Shown here: positions 47,096 to 57,647 of the stretch, piece by piece
How positions within the stretch are numbered: the stretch's first letter is position 1
How the letters are laid out: each line of letters begins with the position of its first letter
Assembly (NCBI RefSeq): GCF_000013145.1
Contig: NC_007799.1
Location: forward strand, 62,001-126,000
Length of the DNA: 64,000 nt
Direction of reading: 5' to 3'
From: Ehrlichia chaffeensis str. Arkansas
GTDB lineage: Bacteria > Pseudomonadota > Alphaproteobacteria > Rickettsiales > Anaplasmataceae
Made by a program: the position numbers and the translations under genes
Notes under the pieces: model-generated
What the model was told of the DNA's origin: nothing
Database searches by the model: none
The model's input: only the letters and a program-made list of their open reading frames with translations

Positions 47096-47469
47096 GATGG
47101 TTGTACCTAAAATTATTACTGATTTAAATTTTATTATATATTTATTAATAAAATCATAATTCTTGTTGAGAGTTGATTTTTTTGGTATAGTCATTACATT
47201 TGATACGGTTCTTGAAAGTCTGTGTTATTGTTCTTAAGATTAGAATGCTCAATGTAAGATCGATAATGTTTTGAGTTTGTTGAAAAATACTCCGCATTAT
47301 TTGTGTAATGAATTGTAAGTTTATTATAGTTAATGATAACACAATTAAGTACTATTTTATAGGTTGTAGTCTTTACAAAGCTACTATAGTTGTAGTTCTG
47401 ATGTTAATAGTGGATATTATCAAAACAAATGATGGACTTTTATTTTGTACAGTTATAAAGGTAATATAA
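47096..47469. other. Divergent spacer before guaA
   Basis: 374 bp between divergent genes. No site stands out beyond AT-rich runs. Confidence 0.4.
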
Positions 47470-49050
47470 ATGTCAAGGGTGGCAATTATTGATTTTGGTT
47501 CGCAATTTACACAATTGCTTGCTAGAAGGATAAGAGAACTAAATGTTTATTCTGAAATTTTTCCGCATGATATAGCATTTGATTACATAAAAGATAGTAA
47601 AGCATTTATTTTATCTGGAGGTCCTAAGTCGGTTCTGGATTTTACAGGAATGCCTCCAATAGTTCACGATATTATTGAATTGAATAAAAAAACTTCCGTT
47701 CCAGTATTGGGAGTGTGTTATGGATTACAACTTTTAAGTAATTATTTTAACTCGACAATTGTACATGGGTGTGGTCAGGAATTTGGGAAAGCTATTCTAA
47801 ATGTTGTCAAAAAATCAGAAATGATAAAAGATGTGTGGAAAGTAGGAGACCAACCCTATGTGTGGATGAGTCATGCAGATAGTGTATATGATACTCCATG
47901 CGGATTTGAAGTCATAGCATGTAGTGTAGTGAATAATGCAATTGCGATGATCAGCAATGAGGAAAGAAGAATTTATGGTGTACAATTTCATCCTGAAGTA
48001 TATCACACTCCGGATGGGGTAAAATTACTTGCTAATTTTGTCAGAATAGCAGGTTGTGACAATAACTGGACAGTGGAATCCTTTTTAGATGAGCAAGAGA
48101 ATCTTATAAAGAAACAAGTGGGAGATAAAAAAGTAATTGCTGCTCTTAGTGGTGGTGTTGATTCTAGTGTTGCTGCAGCTTTGACTTATCGAGCAATAGG
48201 TGATCAATTACACTGTATCTTTATTGATAATGGCTTACTGCGCTATAATGAAGCAGAAAAAGTAAGACAATCGTTTGTTGATCAGTTTCAAATGCCTGTA
48301 ACTATTGTTGATAGATCATCAGTATTTTTAGATAAACTTCAATTTGTTACTGATCCAGAGCAAAAGCGAAAAATAATAGGAAAAACGTTTATTGAAGTAT
48401 TTGAAGAAGAAGCGAATAAGATAGGGAACGTAGAATTTTTAATGCAAGGTACTATATACCCTGATGTTATAGAATCTGGTGGCTCTGTTGGGAAAGAAAG
48501 TGTTACTATCAAATCACATCATAATGTTGGTGGACTACCTGATATAATGAAGTTACAGCTTGTTGAACCACTAAAGCTTTTGTTTAAAGATGAAGTGAGA
48601 TTGTTGGGGAAAAAACTTGGTATATCAGATGAAATATTAATGCGTCATCCATTCCCAGGACCTGGTTTAGCAATTAGAATAATAGGTGAAATTACTCAAG
48701 AGAAGGTTAATATGTTGCAGGCTGCCGATGAGATATATATTAATCTTATCAAAAAATATAATTTGTACGATGTTATATGGCAAGCGTTTGCAGTGCTATT
48801 GCCAGTGAAAACAGTGGGTGTAATGGGTGATAGTAGAACTTATGGTTATACTTGTGCTTTAAGAGCAGTTACTTCTAGTGATGGTATGACTGCAGAATGT
48901 TTCCCATTTGGTGTAGACTTGGAAACTAAGATAATCTTTTATGAGTTTCTACAGGATGTTAGTAATACTATTGTGAATAATGTTCAAGGAATTAATAGAG
49001 TGGTATATGATACTACATCTAAACCTCCAGCTACAATTGAATGGGAATAG
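47470..49050 (+). CDS. guaA: GMP synthase (glutamine-hydrolysing)
   Basis: Converts XMP to GMP with ammonia from glutamine. The 526 residues comprise a class I glutamine amidotransferase domain with the catalytic Cys in GVCYGLQ (Cys83) and His/Glu in HPEV (174, 176), a PP-loop ATP pyrophosphatase domain with SGGVDSS (227-233), and the C-terminal dimerisation domain ([13 protein letters not shown], ending KPPATIEWE). Length and order are canonical. It stands alone with long spacers. Confidence 0.97.
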   Translation: MSRVAIIDFGSQFTQLLARRIRELNVYSEIFPHDIAFDYIKDSKAFILSGGPKSVLDFTGMPPIVHDIIELNKKTSVPVLGVCYGLQLLSNYFNSTIVHGCGQEFGKAILNVVKKSEMIKDVWKVGDQPYVWMSHADSVYDTPCGFEVIACSVVNNAIAMISNEERRIYGVQFHPEVYHTPDGVKLLANFVRIAGCDNNWTVESFLDEQENLIKKQVGDKKVIAALSGGVDSSVAAALTYRAIGDQLHCIFIDNGLLRYNEAEKVRQSFVDQFQMPVTIVDRSSVFLDKLQFVTDPEQKRKIIGKTFIEVFEEEANKIGNVEFLMQGTIYPDVIESGGSVGKESVTIKSHHNVGGLPDIMKLQLVEPLKLLFKDEVRLLGKKLGISDEILMRHPFPGPGLAIRIIGEITQEKVNMLQAADEIYINLIKKYNLYDVIWQAFAVLLPVKTVGVMGDSRTYGYTCALRAVTSSDGMTAECFPFGVDLETKIIFYEFLQDVSNTIVNNVQGINRVVYDTTSKPPATIEWE

Positions 49051-49705
49051 ATATTGAACACTTATAAGTTGGAGTGTTATTATTTGATTAATGTGTCATA
49101 GAGTTTGATTGAGTCATTTTATGAGTATTTAAGTTTTACAAGGAAAATTTGAATAGCTTAGTAAAACTGATAAATTTAAGTTTGTGCCGCTAATAATGTT
49201 ATAAATTTGTAGTATTATGATTTTAGGCTTATACAGTTATAGAGATTTAAACTTTATTAGTTTTTAACAATCGACATATTTAATAAGTTTAATATAATGT
49301 GACTATCTGTTAATAATTAATGTTAAATTTTTATTTTTAAATATGTATCAAATAGGAAAAAATATATTAACTAACAACTTTGAGAAATATAAAAAAATAT
49401 AGTAGAAATTGTGGTTACTGGTTATAGTATACAAAAAGTAGAATTATGACTTAATTGATATTATAGGTTTATAAAAATTTATATATGAATAAGTGATTTG
49501 TTTTACGAAAAGTTAAAAATTAGTATTGATAATGTTATGTAAAATTTTGTGTGTGAATGCCTTTAAAAAACATAAAATTTTGAGTGCAATATACACGGGA
49601 TTACATTACTTCTGATAAGATTTGAAGTGTTTGGTTTCTTATTTTTATCTGTTTATGTTATATAAGCAAGATATGTGTGGGGTTATTATTAATTTGGGTA
49701 GGATT
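49051..49705. other. Spacer between guaA and gltA
   Basis: About 655 bp, strongly AT-rich. It begins with a small hairpin (49057-49078) and holds no gene that I can support. The frame upstream of the gltA start to 49622 is an open extension, not coding by family comparison. Confidence 0.45.
49057..49078 (+). terminator. Weak intrinsic terminator candidate after guaA
   Basis: Inverted repeat AACACT/AGTGTT with a ten-base loop, seven bases after the stop, followed by ATTATTT. Short stem, so tentative. Confidence 0.3.
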
Positions 49706-50956
49706 ATGGTTAAAGAAGCAGTATTAGAATTGGATGGTCAAAGAATAAAATTGCCGGTGTTATATGATACTCATGGGAATAAGGCTGTAGATATTACTTC
49801 TTTATATAAAAATACAGGAATATTAACTTATGATCCAGGATTTATGTCTACTGCTGCTTGTGAATCTAGGATTACATTTATTGATGGGAATAAAGGTATA
49901 TTATGTTATAGGGGACATGATATAGTAAATTTAGTAAATAATAATAAAAGTTTTATAGAAATAGTGTATTTGTTATTTTATGGTGTTCTCCCTGGTCTTG
50001 AGGATTTGCAAAATTTTATATCGCAAATTTCTCAGGAATATAACCCTCCTAAGATAGTTCATGATGTTATAAAATCATTCCCACGAGATTCACATCCTAT
50101 GTCTATATTAATGGCATGTTTTTCTGCGTTAGCATCATGTTATCATAATCAGGATAATAGTGCAGATCAATTAAAGTGTGCTAAGTTAGCAGTTGCTAAA
50201 GTTGCAAGTATAATAGCACTGATTTATAGATATATAACCAATCAAGATTTTGTCGAATCTGATACAAAGTTATCTTACAGTGAAAATTTTGTACATATGA
50301 TGTTTGATATTTCTTCTTATAAGTTCACTCAAGTTGTTGCTAAGGCTTTGGATATTATTTTTGTATTACATGCTGATCATGAACAGAATGCTTCTACTGC
50401 TACTGTTAGATTATCTGGTTCTTCAGGTGCAGATTTATTTGCTTGTTTAGTGGCGGGAACAGCGACTTTGTGGGGGCCAGCTCATGGTGGAGCAAATGAA
50501 GCTGTGATTAATATGTTAATGGCAATTGAAAAGCCAAGTAATGTAAAGCAATTTATTCAAAAGGTAAAAGATGGTAACAAGAGTACTAGACTTATGGGGT
50601 TTGGTCATAGAGTATATAAGAATTATGACCCACGTGCTAAAATAATGTATAAAATTTGTAGAGAAGTATTAAATAATTTAAATGTGAATGATCCATTATT
50701 AGAAATAGCATTAGAGTTAGAAAATATAGCATTACAAGATAGTTATTTTATTGATCGTAATTTGTATCCTAATGTAGATTTTTATTCCGGAATTGTTTTA
50801 AAAGCTATTGGAATCCCGGTTAGGATGTTTACTACATTATTTGCATTAGCTAGAACGTCTGGTTGGTCTGCTCAATGGTATGAGATGGTAGCAGAAGAAA
50901 ATTATAAAATATGTCGTCCACGTCAGTTGTATACTGGTAATATTGCAGAATGTTAA
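49706..50956 (+). CDS. gltA: Citrate synthase
   Basis: First enzyme of the TCA cycle, joining oxaloacetate and acetyl-CoA. The start at 49706 (MVKEAVLELDGQ) has TAGG six bases upstream and gives 416 residues, close to the type II norm; the frame extends to 49622, but that part is not citrate-synthase-like. Catalytic blocks are GPAHGGANEAV (His260), MGFGHRVYKNYDPRAK (His301) and the later NVDFYSGIVLKAIG with the catalytic Asp. The Gly-rich FMSTAACESRITFIDGNKGILCYRGHDI head is typical of the Rickettsiales enzyme. Confidence 0.96.
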   Translation: MVKEAVLELDGQRIKLPVLYDTHGNKAVDITSLYKNTGILTYDPGFMSTAACESRITFIDGNKGILCYRGHDIVNLVNNNKSFIEIVYLLFYGVLPGLEDLQNFISQISQEYNPPKIVHDVIKSFPRDSHPMSILMACFSALASCYHNQDNSADQLKCAKLAVAKVASIIALIYRYITNQDFVESDTKLSYSENFVHMMFDISSYKFTQVVAKALDIIFVLHADHEQNASTATVRLSGSSGADLFACLVAGTATLWGPAHGGANEAVINMLMAIEKPSNVKQFIQKVKDGNKSTRLMGFGHRVYKNYDPRAKIMYKICREVLNNLNVNDPLLEIALELENIALQDSYFIDRNLYPNVDFYSGIVLKAIGIPVRMFTTLFALARTSGWSAQWYEMVAEENYKICRPRQLYTGNIAEC

Positions 50957-51197
50957 CATAATTTTGAATTATCATTGCTTATTGTTTTAATATTATTGAT
51001 AATTATGCGCATATTAATTGTGGATTTGTATATGTATATCTTGTTAACCATAAAAATTATTTAGAAGTGTATATAATTAGAAATATGTGTTAATATATGA
51101 GGGTAATCTTAGGATATAAACATAGATATAAGTTAAAAATGAAGTTATATACTGTAGTTGTAATATTACGTTAAGTAAAAATTTTTTATGCTTAACT

Positions 51198-52493
51198 ATG
51201 GATAATTATCTTAAAGTGTTGATGTCCTATGAGTTTACTCGCAATGTTTTATTGGTACTAATGACGGTAATTATTGATACATTAAATGATATATTAACAA
51301 AATATAAGTTAGATATAGAGAATTGGTTTTTTAATAAATTTACTAAGTATAACCCGGTTTTGAATATTTCGGTTGATTTAAGAGTATCTGATTATAAGAT
51401 TGCTCCGGTAGATACTAATATTTTTCCTGCAGGCTATAATAATTTTACTGAGCAATCCCAAATTTATGCTTCTCGATTGTTAAGGGAATATGTAGTTAAT
51501 TATGCGAACTGTAGCAAAATTTTAATTATAGCAGAGAATCATACAAGAAATTTAAAATATATTGATAGTTTGATTGTTTTAAAAAATATAGTTAATAATG
51601 CAGGTTTTGTTGTTGAAGTAGGGATATGTAATATAAATCAAAATATAGAACTGATTTCATCAACAGGACGTGTGATAAATTGTTTATGTCTTACTAATGA
51701 TAATGGTGTACTTCGTGCTGGATGTAGGTTTATTCCTGATCTTATTTTAGTCAATAATGATATGACTAGTGGGATTCCTGAAGTACTACAAGGTTTAAAA
51801 TATCAAAGTATTATGCCATCTTTATTTTTGGGATGGTTTAATAGAAGTAAATCTAATCATTTTTCTATTTATAAAAAGTTATCCAAAGAGTTTTGTGAGA
51901 GTTTTAATATTGATCCTTGGTTAATTTCAGCATTTTTCTCTAGTTGTAGTAATATTTGTTTTTTCAACAGTCAAGGAATTGATGATATTGCTAATGAAGT
52001 GGATGTAGTTATTAGCAAAATACGTAATAAATTCCAATTATATAGTATTAAGGAACAGCCATATGTGTTTGTGAAAGCTGATAATGGAACTTATGGTATG
52101 GGAATATTAGTAGCTTATTGTGGAGATGATATCTTAATGCTTAATAGGAAAAAGCGTAATAAAATGAAAAAGATTAAAGATGGTAATGTTGTCAGTAGTG
52201 TAATAATACAGGAAGGTATTACTACTAGAGAGATCTTTAATGGTTATGTAGCTGAGCCATTAGTTTATTTTATAGGGCATACTCCTTCATGTTACTTATA
52301 CAGGTATCATTCTGTAAAGGATAGATTTTCTAATTTAAATTCTGTAGGCTGTGACTTTATAGATATAAGTTATAAACAGCAAGACATATTGTATTGGAAT
52401 ATAATTGGAAAAATAGCTGTTTTAGCTGCTGCAATTGAGATGCATGAGATATCAAATGTTAATGTAATGGAGCAAAATTGCTTACTAAGTTAA
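51198..52493 (+). CDS. gshA: Glutamate-cysteine ligase, proteobacterial type
   Basis: Makes gamma-glutamylcysteine, the first step to glutathione. The 431-residue protein resembles the small GshA group seen in some proteobacteria rather than the E. coli enzyme. Recognisable blocks are VDLRVSDYKIAPVDTNIFPAGYNNF, FVKADNGTYGMGI (nucleotide-binding, Gly-rich), IIQEGITTRE and EPLVYFIGHTPSCYLYRYH. The ATP-grasp-like order supports the call. I name it from memory of that family; a profile search would confirm. It converges with holA across a repeated spacer. Confidence 0.8.
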   Translation: MDNYLKVLMSYEFTRNVLLVLMTVIIDTLNDILTKYKLDIENWFFNKFTKYNPVLNISVDLRVSDYKIAPVDTNIFPAGYNNFTEQSQIYASRLLREYVVNYANCSKILIIAENHTRNLKYIDSLIVLKNIVNNAGFVVEVGICNINQNIELISSTGRVINCLCLTNDNGVLRAGCRFIPDLILVNNDMTSGIPEVLQGLKYQSIMPSLFLGWFNRSKSNHFSIYKKLSKEFCESFNIDPWLISAFFSSCSNICFFNSQGIDDIANEVDVVISKIRNKFQLYSIKEQPYVFVKADNGTYGMGILVAYCGDDILMLNRKKRNKMKKIKDGNVVSSVIIQEGITTREIFNGYVAEPLVYFIGHTPSCYLYRYHSVKDRFSNLNSVGCDFIDISYKQQDILYWNIIGKIAVLAAAIEMHEISNVNVMEQNCLLS

Positions 52494-52926
52494 ATTGCTA
52501 ATCTTATGTGTTGTTTTTGACAATATTATTATACAAAAGTTGGTAAATATATCTGTTGATTAACATAGGATCTATAATGTGTTATTACAGTATAGTCATA
52601 AATATGGGATCCCTGTATCTTTTCTGATAATGTAAAGCAAGTGAGCATCCAAATACTTTATGTGCTATTGAAGGTAGTATAAGCTCATAATATTACATCA
52701 AGGTTTTATAGTCATATCTGTTGATTAACATAGAATCTATAATGTGTTATTACAGTGTAGTCATAAGTATGGGATCCCTGTATCTTTTCTGATAATGTAA
52801 AGCAAGTGAGCATCCAAATACTTTATGTGCTGTTGAAGGGAGTATACTCATATATTACATCAAAGTTTTATAGTCTTTGTACACAGGGTTTTGTACAATG
52901 TTATTAATACTGAAGATCTTAGTTAA
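52494..52926. other. Convergent spacer filled by a direct repeat
   Basis: 433 bp between gshA and holA, of which 325 bp is a two-copy direct repeat. No gene. Confidence 0.7.
52551..52875. repeat. Two-copy direct repeat, 165 and 160 bp
   Basis: Copy 1 is 52551-52715 and copy 2 is 52716-52875, adjacent and about 95% identical by eye; they differ by a few substitutions and a short deletion. Each holds the palindrome GGGATCCC. Confidence 0.95.
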
Positions 52927-53931
52927 TTACTTCCTAGTAATCATTGTTGTGAGGTAATACTTAAATATTACTTCTTGGTTTGAATCTGATTTTTTGCACT
53001 GTATTTCTATCTCTACTAGTTTTTTTATTATGTTGTTGATTTCGGCATATGGGATTGCAGATACATGTTTTTTTATTGTAGGAATTGATTTGAAAAATAT
53101 AGGAGGATGTATAGATTTTATTGCTTGATTTATTGGTTCACCGTTTTTTATGGTTCTTATTAAATATTCTAGCCTTGAAAAATATTTAATAAGGATCCTT
53201 ATTAAAGCTATTGGAGTAAATTTATTTTTGAGTAATACGTCAGAAAATTTTGTAAAGTTCTCTAGATTTTTTTCTGCGACAGATACACATAAATCTTCTG
53301 AAATAGGGTCTATTTCTGTCAGTAAACTTTCTTGAATATTTTGAATTGTCAAGTTTTTGTTGTTTCCTATATATAGTATAAGTTTTTCAAGTTCTGGTTG
53401 TAATGCATTACAGTTTTGTGATAAGACATTGTGTAAATACTGCAATGTTGTAGCATTATATTGTACTTTGTTCTTTGTTAGGAAATCTGATATTATGAAT
53501 GAAAGATTGTCATTATCATCTTTATAGCATCCTATGGAAGCAGCATTTCGTGAATTGTCATAATATTGTCTTAAGGTAGAATCAGGAGATAACTCTCCAG
53601 AAGTTATAATTATATAGTTATTACCTATGTTATTACTTAAGACGTGCTTTAGTTCCTGGGAGATAGATTTTTCTCCATTAGCTAGTATAATCAATTTGTT
53701 TTGACAGAACATGGATATGGTAGTCAGCTCTATAAATAATGTGCTGGGATTTTTGTTTACTGTAGAAAAGTCAATGTTGCTTATAGCAAATTCAGAGTTT
53801 GTGTTAACATGATTAATGATTTTTTTCTTGTACATGCTAATTTTTCCATAATCGTTGCCGTAGATGAGTATATTGTTTGTAAGTTGTAGATTGTTGAAAA
53901 AGGAATGTAATTTTGATGATGTAATTTTCAC
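52927..53931 (-). CDS. holA: DNA polymerase III delta subunit
   Basis: HolA opens the sliding clamp in the clamp-loader complex. The 334-residue protein is diverged but has the family layout: a first domain with ILIYGNDYGKI (degenerate P-loop-like start), a SEFAISNIDFSTVNKNPSTLFIELTTISMFCQNKLIIL segment matching 'l..e..t.slF...rlv.v', and a C-terminal helical domain (FTPIALIRILIKYFSRLEYLI) typical of delta. The KL.SFF...Q start is also usual. No clamp-loader gene is adjacent. Confidence 0.85.
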   Translation of the reverse strand: MKITSSKLHSFFNNLQLTNNILIYGNDYGKISMYKKKIINHVNTNSEFAISNIDFSTVNKNPSTLFIELTTISMFCQNKLIILANGEKSISQELKHVLSNNIGNNYIIITSGELSPDSTLRQYYDNSRNAASIGCYKDDNDNLSFIISDFLTKNKVQYNATTLQYLHNVLSQNCNALQPELEKLILYIGNNKNLTIQNIQESLLTEIDPISEDLCVSVAEKNLENFTKFSDVLLKNKFTPIALIRILIKYFSRLEYLIRTIKNGEPINQAIKSIHPPIFFKSIPTIKKHVSAIPYAEINNIIKKLVEIEIQCKKSDSNQEVIFKYYLTTMITRK

Positions 53932-54374
53932 AACATTTATTTTACTAATTAAATAAAAAGATATCTTAATAAGGTATGTTTTGACAATCTATTTTACTAT
54001 TTAATATAATTTCAATGGATGTTTGTATGAACTTAAATATTACAGTAGAGTGGGTTGAAATTTTTTTTTGGATCCTAGTGATTAGGTAATGTAAAGAGCA
54101 TTTAGTAGGGGTTTCTCACAATCTATTTTGTTTTAAATGTAATTAATGGCATGTTTGTAGGTATTTCTTTATTGTGTAGAAATGGTTTCAGGATTCATTT
54201 TTAAATGTTTAATATTTTGTTCTATACTTAAATTGATGAATTTTAAAGTCGAGATATTATATGTATAGGCTATAATTTATCTATAAATGTTTATAATTAT
54301 TAGCAATGTAGTTTTGTAATATCATATTGATATGATAAATTAGTGACATTATTTTGTTCTGTTGGTGTAATGCG
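53932..54374. other. Divergent spacer holA/lolC
   Basis: 443 bp of AT-rich DNA between divergent genes; nothing beyond likely promoters. Confidence 0.45.
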
Positions 54375-55607
54375 ATGTTACTTAAATTTGAATTAATGTT
54401 AGCACTGCGTTATTTACGATCTAGTAGTAGTAAATTCTTATGTTCTATGATTACTATGTTATCTTTAGTAGGGATTACGTTAGGAGTTGCTACGTTAATT
54501 GTAGTTATGTCTGTCATGAATGGGTTTGGAGAAAAGCTATTAAATTGTGTAGTAGGGTTAAATGGTCATATAGTAATTTATTTTAATGATAGTGTTGATT
54601 ACGATTACCGTAGTATTGCAGAGTCAATTAAGGGTATTTCTGGAGTAAAGGATGCTGTGCCTATTACTGAAAATCAAGCTATGATTAAATCTAATAGTAA
54701 TGTATCTGGAGTGGTAGTTCGAGGTATAGAAAAACAAGATATAGAGCGTAATAATATAATAGTAAATAATATAGTAAGAGGTAGTATTGATGAATTTAAT
54801 GACGGTATTGCTATAGGTATCAAATTGGCTGAAATTCTACATGTCAATTATGGAGATAAACTAACTATTGTATCATCAGAAAGTATATCTACGGTTATAG
54901 GTAATATACCACGTATGAAGACCTATAAAATTGCTGCAGTATTTGATGTTGGAATGTATGAGTATGACAGTACGTTGGTATATATGCCTTTGCATGCTTC
55001 ACAATTGTTTTTCCATTATGATAATCGAGTAAAAAGTATAGAGGTGTCAATTCTTGATGTTAATAAATCATCAGAAATGTTAGAGATAATAGAAAGTAAG
55101 ACAAATATGAAAGGAGAAGATTGGAAAATGCAGCAGGGAAGTTATTTTCATGCATTAAAAATCGAAAGTAATGTAATGTTTTTTATATTGACTTTAATTA
55201 TAATAGTTGCAACATTTAATATTATTTCAAGCTTGTCTATATTAGTACAAGATAAAAAAGGAGCAATTGCTATAATGCGTACGTTAGGTGTAACACGTTG
55301 TGGTATACTCAGAATATTTTGTATGTGTGGGTTTTTTATAGGATTGATAGGTACAATACTAGGTTGTGTATTAGGCATAGTAGTTTCTCTGAATATTGAT
55401 GGAATAAAAAATATGTTAGAGAAAATAAGTGATAGTAATATTTTTGATCCTGTAATTTACTTTTTTGATACTTTGCCTTCTGTTTTATTAGTAGAGGATG
55501 TGGTAAAAATATCTTTGTTATCTTTATTTCTATCTTTAGTTGCAGCTATTCTTCCTGCTAGAAAAGCTGCTTGTCAAGATCCAGCAGATGTTTTACGACA
55601 TGAATAG
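54375..55607 (+). CDS. lolC: Lipoprotein-releasing ABC transporter permease LolC/E
   Basis: Inner-membrane permease that, with the LolD ATPase, extracts lipoproteins for transfer to the outer membrane. From the ATG at 54375 it has 410 residues: the LolC-type head FELMLALRYLRSSSSKF, helix 1 (MLSLVGITLGVATLIVVMSVMNGF), a large periplasmic domain, and three C-terminal helices with the family block ILVQDKKGAIAIMRTLGVT (the LolC/E coupling loop) and LPARKAACQDPADVLRHE at the end. A TTG at 54354 is an unlikely alternative start. Species with a single LolC/E protein may use a homodimer (LolF); only one is seen here. It leads a group of four close genes. Confidence 0.92.
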   Translation: MLLKFELMLALRYLRSSSSKFLCSMITMLSLVGITLGVATLIVVMSVMNGFGEKLLNCVVGLNGHIVIYFNDSVDYDYRSIAESIKGISGVKDAVPITENQAMIKSNSNVSGVVVRGIEKQDIERNNIIVNNIVRGSIDEFNDGIAIGIKLAEILHVNYGDKLTIVSSESISTVIGNIPRMKTYKIAAVFDVGMYEYDSTLVYMPLHASQLFFHYDNRVKSIEVSILDVNKSSEMLEIIESKTNMKGEDWKMQQGSYFHALKIESNVMFFILTLIIIVATFNIISSLSILVQDKKGAIAIMRTLGVTRCGILRIFCMCGFFIGLIGTILGCVLGIVVSLNIDGIKNMLEKISDSNIFDPVIYFFDTLPSVLLVEDVVKISLLSLFLSLVAAILPARKAACQDPADVLRHE

Positions 55608-55618
55608 TAGGGGTTAAT

Positions 55619-56395
55619 ATGCTAGCAAAAGAAGTTTGGGGATGGTTTTTTATGATGTTGATAACCACTTCTTGCTCTATATGTGCTGTTTTTTCTTATT
55701 TAGATGTAAAAAAGGATCTAGTAGTATTTAGTCAGCAATATAGAAAAGTCATAGAAAATGATGTACGGTCTGTTTTAGTGCAGGTAAATCAAAACTTGCT
55801 TAATTCATATTTAAGTAAACAAAAGGAAAATTGTCCTGTACAGCGTATCATTACATCAGAGAATAATGATATCATAAGCTGTTCTAATGAAGAATGGCTT
55901 GCAAAGCTTTTGTTGTCTGTCATTAATTTAAGAGAAGCATTTTTGGGAGATATATCAGTAAAAAGTATAATCTACTCAATAAAACCTATGTTACTTAAAC
56001 TTGATGATTATAAAATTAATGAGGCTGTAGCTGAGATTGAAAGATTAGATAGTAAAAAATTAACTACATTTAATAGGTTAAAATTTTCGTTCAAAAAAAT
56101 TGCTCGTGAGTTGCATTATTCGCGGTCTAATATGGTTCAAAAAGTTTTCTTTAAATGGGTTGTAGTAAAAAATCAACAAGATGCACTACTTCATAATTTA
56201 AAAGAAGTAGAAATCTACCTTGATGATAATCTTTGGAGTGATGCGTTAGATCTTTCTAGGAAGGAATTATCATCTGTTGCAGAACTAGAGCTATGGATAC
56301 AACAGTTAGAAGATGTAGTATCTATGGAGAAAAACATATCATTGATATATGATCAATTGTCAAAATATATAATTAAGTTACCTGGTGTTTCATGA
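55619..56395 (+). CDS. Mitofilin/HemX-like membrane protein
   Basis: 258 residues: one N-terminal helix (WGWFFMMLITTSCSICAVFSYL, about 8-29), then a periplasmic, mostly helical, coiled-coil-prone part. In several alphaproteobacteria a mitofilin-domain protein sits directly before HemY between the uroporphyrinogen synthase region and DUF1467, and the C-terminal block DALDLSRKELSSVAELELWIQQLEDVV fits it. This one is much shorter than typical members, so the call rests on position and end pattern. It overlaps the HemY gene by the ATGA at 56392-56395 and follows lolC by 11 bp. Confidence 0.62.
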   Translation: MLAKEVWGWFFMMLITTSCSICAVFSYLDVKKDLVVFSQQYRKVIENDVRSVLVQVNQNLLNSYLSKQKENCPVQRIITSENNDIISCSNEEWLAKLLLSVINLREAFLGDISVKSIIYSIKPMLLKLDDYKINEAVAEIERLDSKKLTTFNRLKFSFKKIARELHYSRSNMVQKVFFKWVVVKNQQDALLHNLKEVEIYLDDNLWSDALDLSRKELSSVAELELWIQQLEDVVSMEKNISLIYDQLSKYIIKLPGVS

Positions 56396-57642
56396 TTACA
56401 AGCGTTTTAATCTTTGTTATTGTTGCACTTACTATAGGGCTATGGGTAATAGATTGCGATGGTATCATCAGAATAGATTGGTTAGGCTATGATATAGAAG
56501 TAAATATCTTATTTACGTTGTTTGTCATTGCTGTTGTTTTCCTTCTTTTAATTCTATTAGTAAGATTCATTTTTTGTTTTTCTCGATGTGTGTATCGATA
56601 TAAAAGAGATTTACAGAATAAGAAAATGGTCTTGTTGGAACAGGGTTACATGTATTTAAATTGTGGAGATGTTGAAAGAGTAGAAAAGATTATAGTAAAG
56701 ATAGGAAATTTTGATCATCCATCTTTATTTTTGTTAAAGGGAAGGGTTTATTTTGATACTGGAAAATACATATTGGCTGAAAAGTATTTTACGCAATTTG
56801 TGAAAGTTGTACCAGTTATAGATGCTTCGTTGGGTATACACTTGTTGAATGTTATTATGCAGATAGAAGATCAGATTCAACAGCTGAGTTTATTGAGGAA
56901 AATGCTGGAGATTTTTTTTAAACAATCTTGGTCAGCTATTTTTAAGTTAACTATATATCGGATTTCTAGAGATTGGGGTAATGCAATTGAAGAAATGAAA
57001 AAAATAATAAAGTTAAAAATAAATCTGCCTTTACCTTATAATACACAAGAGATGCTTAATGTGTTTTATTATGCATTAGCAAAACAATGTTATGATATTC
57101 AAAAGTATGATGATGGTTTAAGAGTACTTGATAACATTAAGAATTGTTCTCAACAGTGTAGTACTGCTGTTACATTGTTGAAAGCTAAATTTTATATAGA
57201 TACTGATAAGAAACGTAAAGCGGTGAATATTCTTGAACATGAATACCGTATTAATCCACACCCTGATATTGCAAATTTCTATTTAGATATTATGCAGCAT
57301 AGTAGTCATGCTATACATAAATTATATAGTTTTAATACTGGATATTACTTTAGTATATATCTTATAGCACAGGATGCTATAAATTCAGGTGAATATGATA
57401 CAGCAATGAAATATTTAAATCATAGTTTCAAAACTAAAACTTATATTTCTTTGTATTTTTTAGTGTTAAAACTAAAAGTATTATCACAAAACTATAATGA
57501 ACTTTTGTATTGGACAGATAAAATTGCAAAAGATGCTATAGCAGATAAGTATTGGAGTTGTACAAAGTGTAAATATACCCCTACCTGTTGGCATTATGAG
57601 TGTGATGGTTGTAAAAGTTTTAATACCATAATTTGGGTTTAA
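56392..57642 (+). CDS. HemY-type TPR membrane protein with Cys-rich tail
   Basis: A 416-residue protein with two N-terminal helices (about 1-19 and 34-63) and tetratricopeptide-like helical pairs, as in the HemY N-terminal family named for its gene position in heme operons. Its real role is unclear. The last 30 residues form C-x2-C...WH..C-x2-C (CTKCKYTPTCWHYECDGCKSFNTIIW), a zinc-ribbon-like tail found in alphaproteobacterial HemY proteins. Start overlaps the previous gene (ATGA), so translation is probably coupled. Nothing here proves a heme function; hemA is 35 kb away. Confidence 0.82.
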   Translation: MITSVLIFVIVALTIGLWVIDCDGIIRIDWLGYDIEVNILFTLFVIAVVFLLLILLVRFIFCFSRCVYRYKRDLQNKKMVLLEQGYMYLNCGDVERVEKIIVKIGNFDHPSLFLLKGRVYFDTGKYILAEKYFTQFVKVVPVIDASLGIHLLNVIMQIEDQIQQLSLLRKMLEIFFKQSWSAIFKLTIYRISRDWGNAIEEMKKIIKLKINLPLPYNTQEMLNVFYYALAKQCYDIQKYDDGLRVLDNIKNCSQQCSTAVTLLKAKFYIDTDKKRKAVNILEHEYRINPHPDIANFYLDIMQHSSHAIHKLYSFNTGYYFSIYLIAQDAINSGEYDTAMKYLNHSFKTKTYISLYFLVLKLKVLSQNYNELLYWTDKIAKDAIADKYWSCTKCKYTPTCWHYECDGCKSFNTIIWV

Positions 57643-57647
57643 GTTAT

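Noticed and set aside
49622-49705. N-terminal extension of citrate synthase
   Set aside because: Open frame, but the residues do not resemble the family and the ATG at 49706 has a good ribosome-binding site.
52551-52875. CRISPR array
   Set aside because: Only two long adjacent copies, with no short repeat-spacer alternation and no cas genes. The other tandem repeats in the window are also direct repeats without spacers.
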